The notes under the pieces are model-generated. The model saw only the letters and a list, made by a program, of their open reading frames with translations. It made no database searches and was not told the DNA's origin. The position numbers were made by a program, and so were the translations under genes. Shown in pieces: positions 24,174 to 32,563 of a stretch of DNA of 63,115 nucleotides (positions are counted from its first letter, which is position 1; the number at the start of each line of letters is the position of its first letter). The DNA is from a virus. The DNA is taken from positions 1 through 63,115 of IMG/VR virus record IMGVR_UViG_3300036715_000947, one strand, 5' to 3'.

Positions 24174-25633
24174 GCTTTCACCGTGTAGTTACGCATGTCT
24201 GCTCCCGGCGTGTAGTTTCTTGCCAGCCCTACGGTCACATCCACTCCATTGGTACAAGTGTAACCCCCGGAGAGATAATATCTAGTGCTGGCCCCAAATA
24301 AGTAGAATCTGTCGTCCGCCTGTGCTATGAGCGTCCGAGCGTGAAGTAGGTCTATGTTCAGACCGACAACTGAGAGTGCCGGAATATAACAAGTGAACGA
24401 CGAGATAGCTGTTGGAACATTGAGCCCTACACCTAGATCTGGCGCGGGTTTGCCAAGCACCAGTCCAGTAGGCGATGGGCATTGGGCGTTGGTGCTAAGC
24501 GAAGGCAGTCCACCTTGAAGCGCCAGATTTGCAGAAGAAGGCACCAAAAAGTTCTTGACAAGATTTGGAGCCAAAGTCCCGGTACTGACGACGGCGGCGC
24601 CGGGAACCTGGAGAACCCTGGCAACGGCAAGACTGGGCGCGGCGGAGGAGGCCGTCACTCCGGTTGCGCTGGAAACTCCTAGCAAGAAATCGAGCTTTGG
24701 TGGATTCTTGGCTAAGTTTGTAGTTGCAGGGCCAGGGACCGCAAGGTTCACCTGCGCCGTGGGAGCTAGGGCGGTGAGCCCCACGCTCGTGGGCGTTGGG
24801 CAGAGGAGCGAGATGCCCTGTGTCAGTGACGGTGCGTTGCTCGCAGACGTAATGGCGGTGGGCGTCGGCGATTGCAGTACAATTTGACTGCTCAGCGCAG
24901 GAGCGTTGCTAGCTAGCGAGATGGTAGCCGCAGGGGCCTGTAATGACGCCGATAATGTAGGCGCATTGCTAGCTAGAGACACCGTGGCTGCGGGAACTTG
25001 TAGCGACGCGCTTACAGACAACGATGGTGCAAGCGTGGAAACGACTAGCGACGCGGCGAGCGCAAGTAGGCTAGAAACGAGCGCGGGAGGATTGGTGCTC
25101 GTTTGTAGCGCTACGGGCGTAGGACACGAAATAGACGTGCCAGCGGTCAGCGACGGGGCATTCGTGGCGGTCGCTAGAGCGGTCGTTGGCGCTTGGAGCG
25201 TGAACTGGGCCGTTGGCGACGGACTGGAGCTTGTGATGGCCGCAGGAGCCGGGCAGTTCAGGACAATGTTCTGCGTCAGTGTCGGCGAAGGGCTCGCCGT
25301 GACAATCGCAACGGGGGCCGGAGCCTGTAGGCTAGTACCTTGAGAAAGGGTGGGCGAGGGGCTCGCCGTGGCAATCGCAACGGGGTCGGGGCAATTAAGA
25401 ACGATACTCTGCACCAGGGTTGGTGCGGGCGCAGCCGTTGCCATTGCCACGGGCGCAGGAGCCTGTAGTACGAGTTGGACAGTTGGCGCTGTCGTGGCTG
25501 TGGCGATGTTGGTCGGCGCAGGGCAACTGAGAACCGTACCAGGAGCCGCTTCCCAAAACTCCGAACCGGTCACGGCTCCAAGGACGCCTTCGTCTCGGAG
25601 GTTCTGAGCCGTGGCGCGGGTGGTCCACAGCAT
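24170..25633 (-). CDS. Degenerate-repeat fibre-like structural protein
   Basis: ATG 25633 in a TGATG overlap. The 487-residue protein has a short N-terminal head (about 33 residues), then some 18 tandem units of 20-23 residues of the type [V/S]-L-[Q/N]-[A/C]-P-x-P-x-A-I-A-T-A-S-P-S-P-T-L, and a C-terminal domain (about 425-487) rich in Tyr (FYLFGASTRYYLSGG). Units alternate between QAP and NCP forms at first and become more divergent later. No family recognised. Such Pro/Thr/Ser/Ala repeats suggest an elongated fibrous rod; a capsid or neck fibre is inferred from its place in the head-gene block. Confidence 0.65.
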   Translation of the reverse strand: MLWTTRATAQNLRDEGVLGAVTGSEFWEAAPGTVLSCPAPTNIATATTAPTVQLVLQAPAPVAMATAAPAPTLVQSIVLNCPDPVAIATASPSPTLSQGTSLQAPAPVAIVTASPSPTLTQNIVLNCPAPAAITSSSPSPTAQFTLQAPTTALATATNAPSLTAGTSISCPTPVALQTSTNPPALVSSLLALAASLVVSTLAPSLSVSASLQVPAATVSLASNAPTLSASLQAPAATISLASNAPALSSQIVLQSPTPTAITSASNAPSLTQGISLLCPTPTSVGLTALAPTAQVNLAVPGPATTNLAKNPPKLDFLLGVSSATGVTASSAAPSLAVARVLQVPGAAVVSTGTLAPNLVKNFLVPSSANLALQGGLPSLSTNAQCPSPTGLVLGKPAPDLGVGLNVPTAISSFTCYIPALSVVGLNIDLLHARTLIAQADDRFYLFGASTRYYLSGGYTCTNGVDVTVGLARNYTPGADMRNYTVKA

Positions 25634-26466
25634 CACTTGGCTCCGATGGCGAAGGAGCCGACGCTTGTGCCGGTGCTGGTCGTGGTCGTCCAGTACATCG
25701 CGTTGATGCAGGCGTTGGCCCCGACCTTGGGCTCACTGAGCGCCGCGAAGTCAGCGATGTAGAAACCGTTAGAGATGAGGCTAACGAACGACGACAGCCG
25801 CTTGACCGCCGTGACACCGAAACTACCCGCCGTTCCAGTGCTCGCGCTGAGGGTCACGGAATCAACCGTCTTGATCCACTTGCCCACGGTGCCGGCTGGA
25901 GGCTGGATCGGGAGCATACGGTATGCGGGCAGGGAGGCCGCGATGGTAACGGTCGTGGTCCCGGTGGAGGCATCGTTATAGGTCACGGCGCAGGTTGCCG
26001 TGACGCCGGTGGAGCCCGTAGCCGTATACCATTCCAGATACCACTCCACGTCTGAGTAGTCCGATGAGCAACGGCCATCGGTGACGGGTGAGGTCATCAC
26101 CGCGCCGGTGGACTGCGCCGTGGTCACGGTACCGCTTAGGCCGCCCATGTGGCCCAGGCGGTCGATCAGCCACTTTCCCTGACCGGCGTTGGACTGGGCG
26201 ATAGAGCCCCAGATCAGTCGGCAGGTTGCGCTTCCGGGATTTACGTAGTTGGGGTTGTACGCCCCGAGCGTAGTGTTAGTCGGGTTCGCCCACGCTCCGG
26301 GAGTCGCTCCCGCCGCAGGTGCACCGCCCTCCTGCCACCCGGAGTACCAATTTCCGGCCACGGCGGTCAGACTTGTTTTGTAGATGTTGAATCGACCACC
26401 TGCGCCGGAGTTACCGGCAGCGGCGAGTGCAGAGACTACATCTGAGGTACTCGCAAAATCGGTCAC
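25633..26466 (-). CDS. Virion structural protein, hypothetical
   Basis: A 277-residue protein starting GTG (GTGA overlap with the small gene upstream). SSGAGG-type glycine-rich N-terminus, then GGRFNIYKTSLTAVAGNWYS and GHMGGLSGTVTTAQSTGAVM, Trp/Tyr/Thr-rich beta sequence throughout. It resembles a group of structural proteins frequent in environmental siphophages between portal and capsid genes. The C-terminal INAMYWTTTTSTGTSVGSF is typical. Role in head decoration or fibre base is inferred. Confidence 0.6.
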   Translation of the reverse strand: MTDFASTSDVVSALAAAGNSGAGGRFNIYKTSLTAVAGNWYSGWQEGGAPAAGATPGAWANPTNTTLGAYNPNYVNPGSATCRLIWGSIAQSNAGQGKWLIDRLGHMGGLSGTVTTAQSTGAVMTSPVTDGRCSSDYSDVEWYLEWYTATGSTGVTATCAVTYNDASTGTTTVTIAASLPAYRMLPIQPPAGTVGKWIKTVDSVTLSASTGTAGSFGVTAVKRLSSFVSLISNGFYIADFAALSEPKVGANACINAMYWTTTTSTGTSVGSFAIGAK

Positions 26467-26627
26467 GGTGCGGCCTCCAGATACATCGGCGCGAAGGCCG
26501 ACTCGATGCCCTCAAGATAGATCACCGTTTGCCCGTCATCGGCGGTGCCTACGGAGGCCACGGTGTGCACACCAGGGAAGGCGTCCGCAAAGGGTGTGAG
26601 GACTACGACGAGATCACCGGGATTCAT
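26463..26627 (-). CDS. Small 54-residue structural-block protein
   Basis: A short gene with a perfect AGGAGG site five bases before the ATG and a stop overlapping the next GTG start. The peptide begins MNPGDLVVVLTPFADAFPG and ends AFAPMYLEAAP. It is an all-beta-looking, acidic peptide with the look of a small SH3-like 'G-D-L-V-x-V' barrel. Overlap and SD site make it a real gene despite its size. Function unknown. Confidence 0.75.
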   Translation of the reverse strand: MNPGDLVVVLTPFADAFPGVHTVASVGTADDGQTVIYLEGIESAFAPMYLEAAP

Positions 26628-26639
26628 TCGAGCCTCCTA

Positions 26640-27092
26640 CTAGGTGAGCGTGAACCAGCCAGCGGCGTTCTGCGTGAGCGTCACCGTGTTGCCCGCGGCG
26701 AAGGACACATCGGCGGGAGCGGAATCAAGAAGTCCGTAGCCGACCAGCGGATTCACCTTGCCGTTCAAGGTGCCATTCGCACGGAGGACATAGTAGCGGG
26801 CCGTGAAGCCAGAGCCGGAGCCGGTCCACGAAGGATTGTTGCCCGTCTTGAATGCCGCCGTGCCGGAAGTCTGATTGAACGTGGGAGAGGTGAGCGCGAA
26901 GCCGCCCGTGGTGTAGCCGTTTCCATTGGCTACTTCGTTCGTGAGGTCGGCGGAAACAGCCATCGTAAGCGCCGGGGTGAAAGACGAAGTGTGGAGTGTG
27001 ACCACGAACGAGCTGCCGTCCATGTCGAACGTCCCGTTCCCGATGTCGGCCTTGAACGAGTTGAAGAGCGTCAGTGCAGATGGGGCGGCCAT
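26640..27092 (-). CDS. Structural protein, probable head decoration
   Basis: A 150-residue beta-rich protein: SALTLFNSFKADIGNGTFDM, FVVTLHTSSFTPAL and a C-terminal DVSFAAGNTVTLTQNAAGWF. The 'F-x-x-D-I-G-x-G-x-F-D-x-D' start with 'H-T-S-S-F-T-P' is a widely seen phage structural family of unknown detail. AAGGAG site present. Located in the cluster between portal and capsid genes. Confidence 0.6.
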   Translation of the reverse strand: MAAPSALTLFNSFKADIGNGTFDMDGSSFVVTLHTSSFTPALTMAVSADLTNEVANGNGYTTGGFALTSPTFNQTSGTAAFKTGNNPSWTGSGSGFTARYYVLRANGTLNGKVNPLVGYGLLDSAPADVSFAAGNTVTLTQNAAGWFTLT

Positions 27093-27104
27093 GGTGTTCT
27101 CCTT

Positions 27105-27419
27105 TTAGGTGGAAGGTGTATTGCGAGGGTTGCGGTGACTGGCCCTAACAGAGTCAATGCCACCATGGTGTTCGTTGTTGATGTGGTTCCAGAAGTCTTC
27201 CTTCAACTCTTCAAAATTTCGCTGTGCGTGACCTGCATCGTTCTTGATGAGCAGGAGCGTTGACTGGATGCTTGCCAATTGTGCGAATATCTCCGCAAGC
27301 TGAACTGGGATGGATTTCTGGTCGGAGCCCACCACCCTATTCCAAACTAGCTGTACCACCAGCACACAGCCGCCTCCGACCAGGCCGGTGGTCACTGGAT
27401 TTGTGAAAGCATCACTCAT
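27105..27419 (-). CDS. Small membrane protein with cytoplasmic coiled tail
   Basis: Start at ATG 27419 (TGATG overlap with the previous gene). 104 residues; the N-terminal TTGLVGGGCVLVVQLVWNRVV is a plausible membrane span, followed by a helical LAEIFAQLASIQSTLLLI segment and a His/Asn/Arg-rich end. Paired with another one-span protein upstream. Could be a membrane effector (holin or superinfection factor) misplaced among head genes; no family recognised. Confidence 0.6.
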   Translation of the reverse strand: MSDAFTNPVTTGLVGGGCVLVVQLVWNRVVGSDQKSIPVQLAEIFAQLASIQSTLLLIKNDAGHAQRNFEELKEDFWNHINNEHHGGIDSVRASHRNPRNTPST

Positions 27420-27718
27420 CACTTCCTCGCTCTCGTGGCTTCTCGTGAAGCAGCGCTTTCGTCATGGATGGAGGACTGTATGCTGTTGAGGATGGTGTCC
27501 TGGTGCTCTATCGCTGGAACGACGGCGGTCGCGGATTTGTCAAGATGCCTGAGCACTCGCCACATATCAAACACAAGCGCGAGCACAGCGATGGAAGCAC
27601 TGACGATAAAATACTGCACGACGGGTCCAATGAGCGTGTCGTGCAATACCCACGCACGCGAGCGAACGCATGGCAGTCTGTCCATCGCCCGCCTCAGTTG
27701 CGAACTTTCTGAGGTCAC
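27419..27718 (-). CDS. Small one-span membrane protein
   Basis: A 99-residue protein starting GTG behind GGAGGTGA, overlapping the portal stop (GTGA). A basic N-terminus (LRRAMDRLPCVRSRAWVL) leads to one span (VVQYFIVSASIAVLALVFDMW) and a polar helical tail. Translationally coupled to the portal gene upstream and the next membrane gene downstream. Function unknown. Confidence 0.6.
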   Translation of the reverse strand: MTSESSQLRRAMDRLPCVRSRAWVLHDTLIGPVVQYFIVSASIAVLALVFDMWRVLRHLDKSATAVVPAIEHQDTILNSIQSSIHDESAASREATRARK

Positions 27719-29622
27719 TTGTCACCTCCACCGGCGTCGGTATTCGCCTGTAGCTTTGCCGCAGCGTCTTCGTGCAGTTTGACGTAGGCGGCGTGTGTTT
27801 GGATGTAGGTTTTGAAAACATCGTTCAGTGCGTTGGTACTCGGGTCGTTCAGCGCCGCCGTGTGTGCGTCCAATGCACGCTGGTTCGCCGCCGCCGCCCT
27901 TTCGTGGCTTCGCTTAGTACCATCGCGCACTGCCTTGGCTGTGGCGTTTGCGGCCACGGCGGACGACTTTGTGGCTACGGCGTACGGCCCGTCCTCTGCG
28001 GCGTTGATGACGCCCGTGTGCTGGTTGCCGAAGAACTCGTCCGTGCCGATAGCTTCGTCACCAACTTTCTGCGCAGGCGCGGGCAGACTTGGAGACTTCG
28101 GCTCCGCCTTCCCGACACCAGACGGAGCAGCCTTCGGGGCAGGCGGCGTGATCTTCTTGCCTAGATCCAGATTGTCGTATCCAGAGTCGGGATTCTTGGC
28201 AATGCGTACGCGCTCTTCTTGTGCGTCGATGACACCTGCGTTGATAAGAGCCACGCCCGCCGTGACATCGGATGCGCGGATGGCTGCCTGCTGCTCGGAA
28301 TCGAGCGCGAAGAGTGACACGAACTCGAAATCAATGTCGTCATACACCTCGCCAAAGAGGTTCAACTGGATGACCTTGAGCAAGATTTCAAGATTGGGGC
28401 GGAAGAGCTTTTCCTGCTGGTCTGCGATGTAGTCGTAGTAGACGCGGATCTCGCCGTCGGAGTTGGCATTCAAGCCAGATGGCGTCACACCTAGCAGCAC
28501 CACAAGCGGCGTCTTTGCCACGGCGGCCATGTGCTCTTGCGCCTGTGCCTGAAGCTGGGACAGCCCGGTGATGGGTGTCGAGAATTGCGCAAAGTCCTCG
28601 TCCTTGTTGTCCAGGAGGAAGATGTTCTGGTTGTTCGCCAGTTGCGTGTAGAGCTTGGCCCTGGCCAACACCTCATCACCATCGCCACCTGACAGAACAT
28701 CTTGCATGTTGGTCTTGAGAATTTTGGTGGAGAAATTCTTGAGAAGTTTGCCTACGGAATCACGCGTGGAGAACCAGTAGTCAACATACGGCTGGGCCAA
28801 TTGGCTCATGCTCATGCCAGAGAAGTTGTAGGCTGGCTTGAGCATGTCCGGAACGGGACGTGACACGAAAGTGAGAAGCCGCGAAGAATGGACCTCCTGC
28901 CCATAGACGTACCACGAACTTGGTGTGTAGTAGTCGGCGGCCAGTGGATTGATGGAGTTGTAGTCCTTCGGGTACGTGGTAACGGGCTCGACCATCTTCA
29001 GATTGCGAAGTTTGCCTCGCCCGATTTTGAGTTTGTTGAGTACGAGCGGCTTGGCAAGCTCGGGGCCGCGATCTTCGCCCAGGTCAATGAAGATTTGCGC
29101 GCGCCCAAATTTTCCGTCCATCTCCGCGGCCTTGCGAAAAAGTTCTCGTAGGCGCAGGCGCTTCATTTCTGCGTCCAGCTTCTTGATCACGTCTGACCTG
29201 TCATCTTCGCCAGTGGAACGTAGCTTGATCCACTTGCGCGTCATCTCGGAGGCAGTCCTTTCGCTCATGTCGCGGTATTCGGTGTACTGGTCCAGCTCAC
29301 TCAAGTACGCAAAGCCTGGGAAGCCCATGCCCGTGAACGCCGCGGACAGCGATGCGTAGTTAGTCGCGCTATCCATGGCCAGCACATGCTTGGCGGGGCA
29401 CACATTCTTGGGCGGAGTGTACGGCACCACATCCCACTGCGTGCGCTTGGGCAGCTTGGGCTGGCCGGGATTGAACGCTGGCCCCATGGCGTTGGCCTTG
29501 GCACGCACCGCCTCTGAAATCTTGAACCTTCGTTCGTCCAATTCACGCTCTGCCAACGCCTCGGCCACGGCCTCAACTGGCTTCTTGAAGAATGAGAACT
29601 CGTGACCGAAGATTTTCATCAT
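27715..29622 (-). CDS. Portal protein (DUF1073-type)
   Basis: A 635-residue protein. GFPGFAYLSELDQYTEYRDM, then SERTASEMTRKWIKL, and VVLLGVTPSGLNANSDGEIR with VYYDYIADQQEKLFRPNLE are DUF1073 portal motifs. The last 150 residues form an Ala/Lys-rich extension (AAAANQRALDAHTAAL) that may reach into the head. AGGAG lies so close to the first of two ATGs that ATG 29619 may be the true start. Portal follows terminase, as usual. The portal forms the dodecameric DNA channel. Confidence 0.9.
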   Translation of the reverse strand: MMKIFGHEFSFFKKPVEAVAEALAERELDERRFKISEAVRAKANAMGPAFNPGQPKLPKRTQWDVVPYTPPKNVCPAKHVLAMDSATNYASLSAAFTGMGFPGFAYLSELDQYTEYRDMSERTASEMTRKWIKLRSTGEDDRSDVIKKLDAEMKRLRLRELFRKAAEMDGKFGRAQIFIDLGEDRGPELAKPLVLNKLKIGRGKLRNLKMVEPVTTYPKDYNSINPLAADYYTPSSWYVYGQEVHSSRLLTFVSRPVPDMLKPAYNFSGMSMSQLAQPYVDYWFSTRDSVGKLLKNFSTKILKTNMQDVLSGGDGDEVLARAKLYTQLANNQNIFLLDNKDEDFAQFSTPITGLSQLQAQAQEHMAAVAKTPLVVLLGVTPSGLNANSDGEIRVYYDYIADQQEKLFRPNLEILLKVIQLNLFGEVYDDIDFEFVSLFALDSEQQAAIRASDVTAGVALINAGVIDAQEERVRIAKNPDSGYDNLDLGKKITPPAPKAAPSGVGKAEPKSPSLPAPAQKVGDEAIGTDEFFGNQHTGVINAAEDGPYAVATKSSAVAANATAKAVRDGTKRSHERAAAANQRALDAHTAALNDPSTNALNDVFKTYIQTHAAYVKLHEDAAAKLQANTDAGGGDK

Positions 29623-29634
29623 TGCTCCTGTGGT

Positions 29635-31977
29635 CTACCCGCCTACTGAGGCAAGAAGTGACTTGGAAATCTTGAGCGGTGCACGGCGCATGGTGACAAG
29701 CTCAAGCGCTCCCATGAACGCGTCCACATCATCGTCTTTCGCTGCGTTGGGGAAGATGGCACAGCTCTCGACGAAATCATGCGCCCACTTGGTGCCCTTC
29801 AGGATGCGCACCAGACCTGCCTCCTGGATAGGCGACACCACATTGGCACGAAGCACCTTGTCTGTGGAGTGCACCACCTCCACAAACGGGATGCGCGTGA
29901 GGCGCGATAACGCCTGTATGACCGCCTTGCCCGTGGCAGAGCCGCCACCTTCGATGCCCACCTGCGACGGTCGCCATTTGTCGTACAGTTGCTCGACCTT
30001 GCGCTCCAACTCAGGGAACTCGATCTTCTCGCAGAACAGATCGAGCATGACGTAGCCGTCCTTGGCTATGCCCATGGTGACGCAGGCCGCGTTGTCGTTG
30101 CTCTGCTTGCCGCCTGCCGCCGTGTCCCAGTACTGAATGATCTGCTCCAATTGGAAGAAGACTTTCAGCCTCTCCACCTCATCGCCACCAATGCGTACAT
30201 CGGCGGGTGGCCCAGAGACATATTTCCAATTGTCGCGCAAGAAGATGACACCCTCTGCGGCAGACGGCCTCTGCTGATAGAGACTGGCCCACACACGAGA
30301 GCCCGTGCCTACTTCGTCGATGTCACCAGACCCGTAGCGTATGCGGTTCAGCGCTTCGATGGGATAGCGTGCGGGGTGCAGCGCCTCACCTTTGCGGCGA
30401 TACTTTTCGTCCTCTTCCGCAATGGCCGGGTACTTGGCAACCTCCCATTTCTCGCCGCCCTTGCCCATGGCCGTGAGCAACCGACCAGCTAGATCGTCGG
30501 CGTGCCATCGAGTGTTGTGTGCCACCAAGCCGTTTGCGATGAAATTCTCTGTGCCCTCTACCTCAATATCGAAGACCTCTTGCTCACCAACGGGCTCGAT
30601 GGCGCAAATTTCATCTTCGGTGAAGTCGTAGATATTCGGCGGCAGCGCTGAGAATTCGTGAAGTCTTTCCGTAGCCAACTGCGAGGTTGCAGTCGTTGCA
30701 CAAGAGTCCTCGCGTCTTACCGGTTCGGTGGTCGTGGTCAACGCATAGCTTGGCGTCCCAATGAGCCCTTGTGTTTTGACTGGTAGGTGGCTTCCGGCAA
30801 ATGGCGCACTTTCCTCCCTGCTGTTTAAGAAGCGCGTCGAACTCTTCCGCAGTAATGCCGTAGCGATATTTGAGACGCGACGCCCTGCGCGATTCAGGAT
30901 TGACTGAAGGCGGTCGCACACCATTCGCCCAGCGGGTTTTGTTGTAGTGAGATTTGCAGAGTCCTTTGCAACTGACTGGCTCCGTACACCCATCGACAGA
31001 GCACTCAACTCCGCGCCAGTGGCCGTAACTGACACTAGCTTGTCGCCCACTTTGAGATTTCTTAGCCTTGTCCATACAAGCGCCTCGCTCCTGCGAACGA
31101 GGAAAGGGTGGCGTTCGTTCGCTTTCACAAGCCTACCTGAACTCGTTCTGATTTCATAGCAGAAATCAGAACCTTGGCTCTTCCAATGTTTTACGAACGA
31201 CGTTGACAGCGCACCCTTATTGAACGTTGCAATCTCATCGCCAGCACGAACATCAAGCATGGGCTTCTCTGTGCCATCGGCCATCAACACCGGAGTGTCG
31301 CCAGTGACACACATGATCAACAGAATGCCGCCTCCGGGCTCTGCGCGAGTCTTGAGTGTAGTCTCGTACCAGTCCCAAATACTTTGACGCGTAGTGACAG
31401 AGTACGCCTCCTGCGCGTCCTTAACAGGATCATCGATCATCAACACGCGTGCTCCACGGCCCGTGACGCCCGTTCCCACGCCCGCGCTCTTGTACGCACC
31501 CTTGTGGCCCACAATCTCGAACTGTTCAGAATTGCGCAAGAACGAGCCCTTGGACGTAACAGTGCGCACTGACGAACTGCTCAAGGTGGTGTCGGGGAAC
31601 AACTGCGCGTACTCTTCCTGATCAATAATCTTCTGCACGTCACGATTCATCATGGACGCGAGATCATTCGAGTAGCTGGTTGCGATGAACGTCAGGTCAG
31701 GGTAGCGCCCTAGCGCATACGCGGGAAACCGCCTGGACACCATCTCAGACTTGCCCGAGCGAGGCGGGGCCATGATCATCAAGCGCGGAGACTTGCGATC
31801 AATGACATCTTGAAGGAATTGGTCTAGCTTTGCCGCCAACTCGTAATGAAACCAGCCAGCGTTGTAGTCGCTCTTCGTCCAGAGGATGAACGCCAGTAGA
31901 TCGCGCTTCGCCTTGGCGCGTATGGCGTCAATCATGCTCAACTTTTCGGCGCGGCTTAGCGTCTCCAGTTCAAGCAC
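29635..31977 (-). CDS. Terminase large subunit, interrupted by an intein
   Basis: A 780-residue precursor starting GTG behind GGGGAG. N-extein residues 1-222: Walker A MAPPRSGKSE at about 69-78 and Walker B ARVLMIDDP at about 176-184. Intein residues 223-488 are inserted between LLIM and TRWHADDL, the ATPase coupling motif. C-extein residues 489-780 carry the RNase H-like nuclease: YWDTAAGG, GIEGGGSATGKAV and KDDDVDAFMGAL supply the acidic residues. The spliced protein would be 514 residues, normal for the family. It packages DNA with the small subunit just upstream. Confidence 0.93.
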   Translation of the reverse strand: MLELETLSRAEKLSMIDAIRAKAKRDLLAFILWTKSDYNAGWFHYELAAKLDQFLQDVIDRKSPRLMIMAPPRSGKSEMVSRRFPAYALGRYPDLTFIATSYSNDLASMMNRDVQKIIDQEEYAQLFPDTTLSSSSVRTVTSKGSFLRNSEQFEIVGHKGAYKSAGVGTGVTGRGARVLMIDDPVKDAQEAYSVTTRQSIWDWYETTLKTRAEPGGGILLIMCVTGDTPVLMADGTEKPMLDVRAGDEIATFNKGALSTSFVKHWKSQGSDFCYEIRTSSGRLVKANERHPFLVRRSEALVWTRLRNLKVGDKLVSVTATGAELSALSMGVRSQSVAKDSANLTTTKPAGRMVCDRLQSILNRAGRRVSNIATALLRKSSTRFLNSREESAPFAGSHLPVKTQGLIGTPSYALTTTTEPVRREDSCATTATSQLATERLHEFSALPPNIYDFTEDEICAIEPVGEQEVFDIEVEGTENFIANGLVAHNTRWHADDLAGRLLTAMGKGGEKWEVAKYPAIAEEDEKYRRKGEALHPARYPIEALNRIRYGSGDIDEVGTGSRVWASLYQQRPSAAEGVIFLRDNWKYVSGPPADVRIGGDEVERLKVFFQLEQIIQYWDTAAGGKQSNDNAACVTMGIAKDGYVMLDLFCEKIEFPELERKVEQLYDKWRPSQVGIEGGGSATGKAVIQALSRLTRIPFVEVVHSTDKVLRANVVSPIQEAGLVRILKGTKWAHDFVESCAIFPNAAKDDDVDAFMGALELVTMRRAPLKISKSLLASVGG
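30514..31311 (-). mobile_element. Intein in the terminase large subunit
   Basis: A 266-residue intein. Block A: CVTGDTPVLMADGTEKP; block B: GRLVKANERHPFLV with the key His at about 68; block F: EVFDIEVEGTENFIA; block G: NGLVAHN followed by Thr as the +1 residue. All splicing residues are intact. Residues 79-233, where an in-frame endonuclease normally sits, show no endonuclease motif in this frame; instead a complete HNH gene occupies the same DNA in another frame. The insertion point, just before TRWH, is an essential, highly conserved site. Confidence 0.93.
30611..31075 (-). CDS. Endonuclease VII-type HNH homing endonuclease nested out of frame in the intein
   Basis: 154 residues, same strand as the terminase but a different frame, lying wholly within the intein. 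ATG 31075 has a GAGG site seven bases upstream, so independent translation is likely. A Cys-rich N-terminus (CSVDGCTEPVSCKGLC) precedes the endonuclease VII core: YGITAEEFDALLKQQGGKC, AICRKPP, CVDHDHRTGKTRGLLC and NDCNLAVGY, with two CxxC zinc pairs and the catalytic D-H. It presumably drives homing of the intein. Since the intein frame stays open, the 465 nt are read in two frames. Confidence 0.92.
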   Translation of the reverse strand: MDKAKKSQSGRQASVSYGHWRGVECSVDGCTEPVSCKGLCKSHYNKTRWANGVRPPSVNPESRRASRLKYRYGITAEEFDALLKQQGGKCAICRKPPTSQNTRAHWDAKLCVDHDHRTGKTRGLLCNDCNLAVGYGKTSRILSAAAEYLRLHRR

Positions 31978-31979
31978 GG

Positions 31980-32531
31980 CTACTCCCCATCGATTGGCGT
32001 AGGTTTCTTCAGTCCTTCAAGCCGTGAGTAGAGGAACGCATCGATTTCCTCGGTAGGCTTGCTGTCGAACGGATTCTTGCGTGGATCGACCACCTCAAGG
32101 CGCTCGGAGGCAATGCCGAGCAGGTGGTCCATGCGATCCATGATTGCAAGGAGCGTGGCGGCGCGTCGCGGGTCGTTGCGCCCAGCCCACTGCGCAAGCA
32201 ACATGTCGTTGAGCCGCTCAAGCTGAAGCTGACGATGGCTGCTGGCCTGCTCCTGAATGTGCGCGTAAACGCGGTCCATCTCACGACGCACGATGGCGGC
32301 GGCCTCTCTCTCCGAGCAGCCGAGCGAGTGCGCGATGCTGGCGTAGGAGGCCCCGCCCTTGCGCAGCAACATGACTTGGTAGACGCGCTTGGTGTACTCA
32401 GGATCGTGTGACCTGTGCTTGGAAGAGACGGTATCGGGAACGTCCGTGCGAAAATCCACGGGCACCTTCCTAGCGAGAACAGACTTGATCTTTCGCCTCG
32501 GAAGTATGTCTCTCTTTTTGACAGTGGCCAT
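31980..32531 (-). CDS. Terminase small subunit
   Basis: A 183-residue protein immediately upstream of the large subunit. Basic N-terminus; residues about 50-95 form a helix-turn-helix (VYQVMLLRKGGASYASIAHS, LGCSEREAAAIVRREMDRV), as expected for pac/cos recognition; residues 95-150 look coiled-coil (RQLQLERLNDMLLAQW), suitable for ring assembly; an acidic tail follows. SD site weak. Function assigned by synteny and HTH architecture. Confidence 0.8.
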   Translation of the reverse strand: MATVKKRDILPRRKIKSVLARKVPVDFRTDVPDTVSSKHRSHDPEYTKRVYQVMLLRKGGASYASIAHSLGCSEREAAAIVRREMDRVYAHIQEQASSHRQLQLERLNDMLLAQWAGRNDPRRAATLLAIMDRMDHLLGIASERLEVVDPRKNPFDSKPTEEIDAFLYSRLEGLKKPTPIDGE

Positions 32532-32563
32532 GTGCGATCCCAGCGTTGCGCGATTGGTTGGTG

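Noticed and set aside
27715-29622. Anti-CBASS (Acb1) function for the DUF1073 protein
   Set aside because: DUF1073 proteins are sometimes labelled this way in automatic annotation, but length, motifs and the place next to terminase indicate portal.
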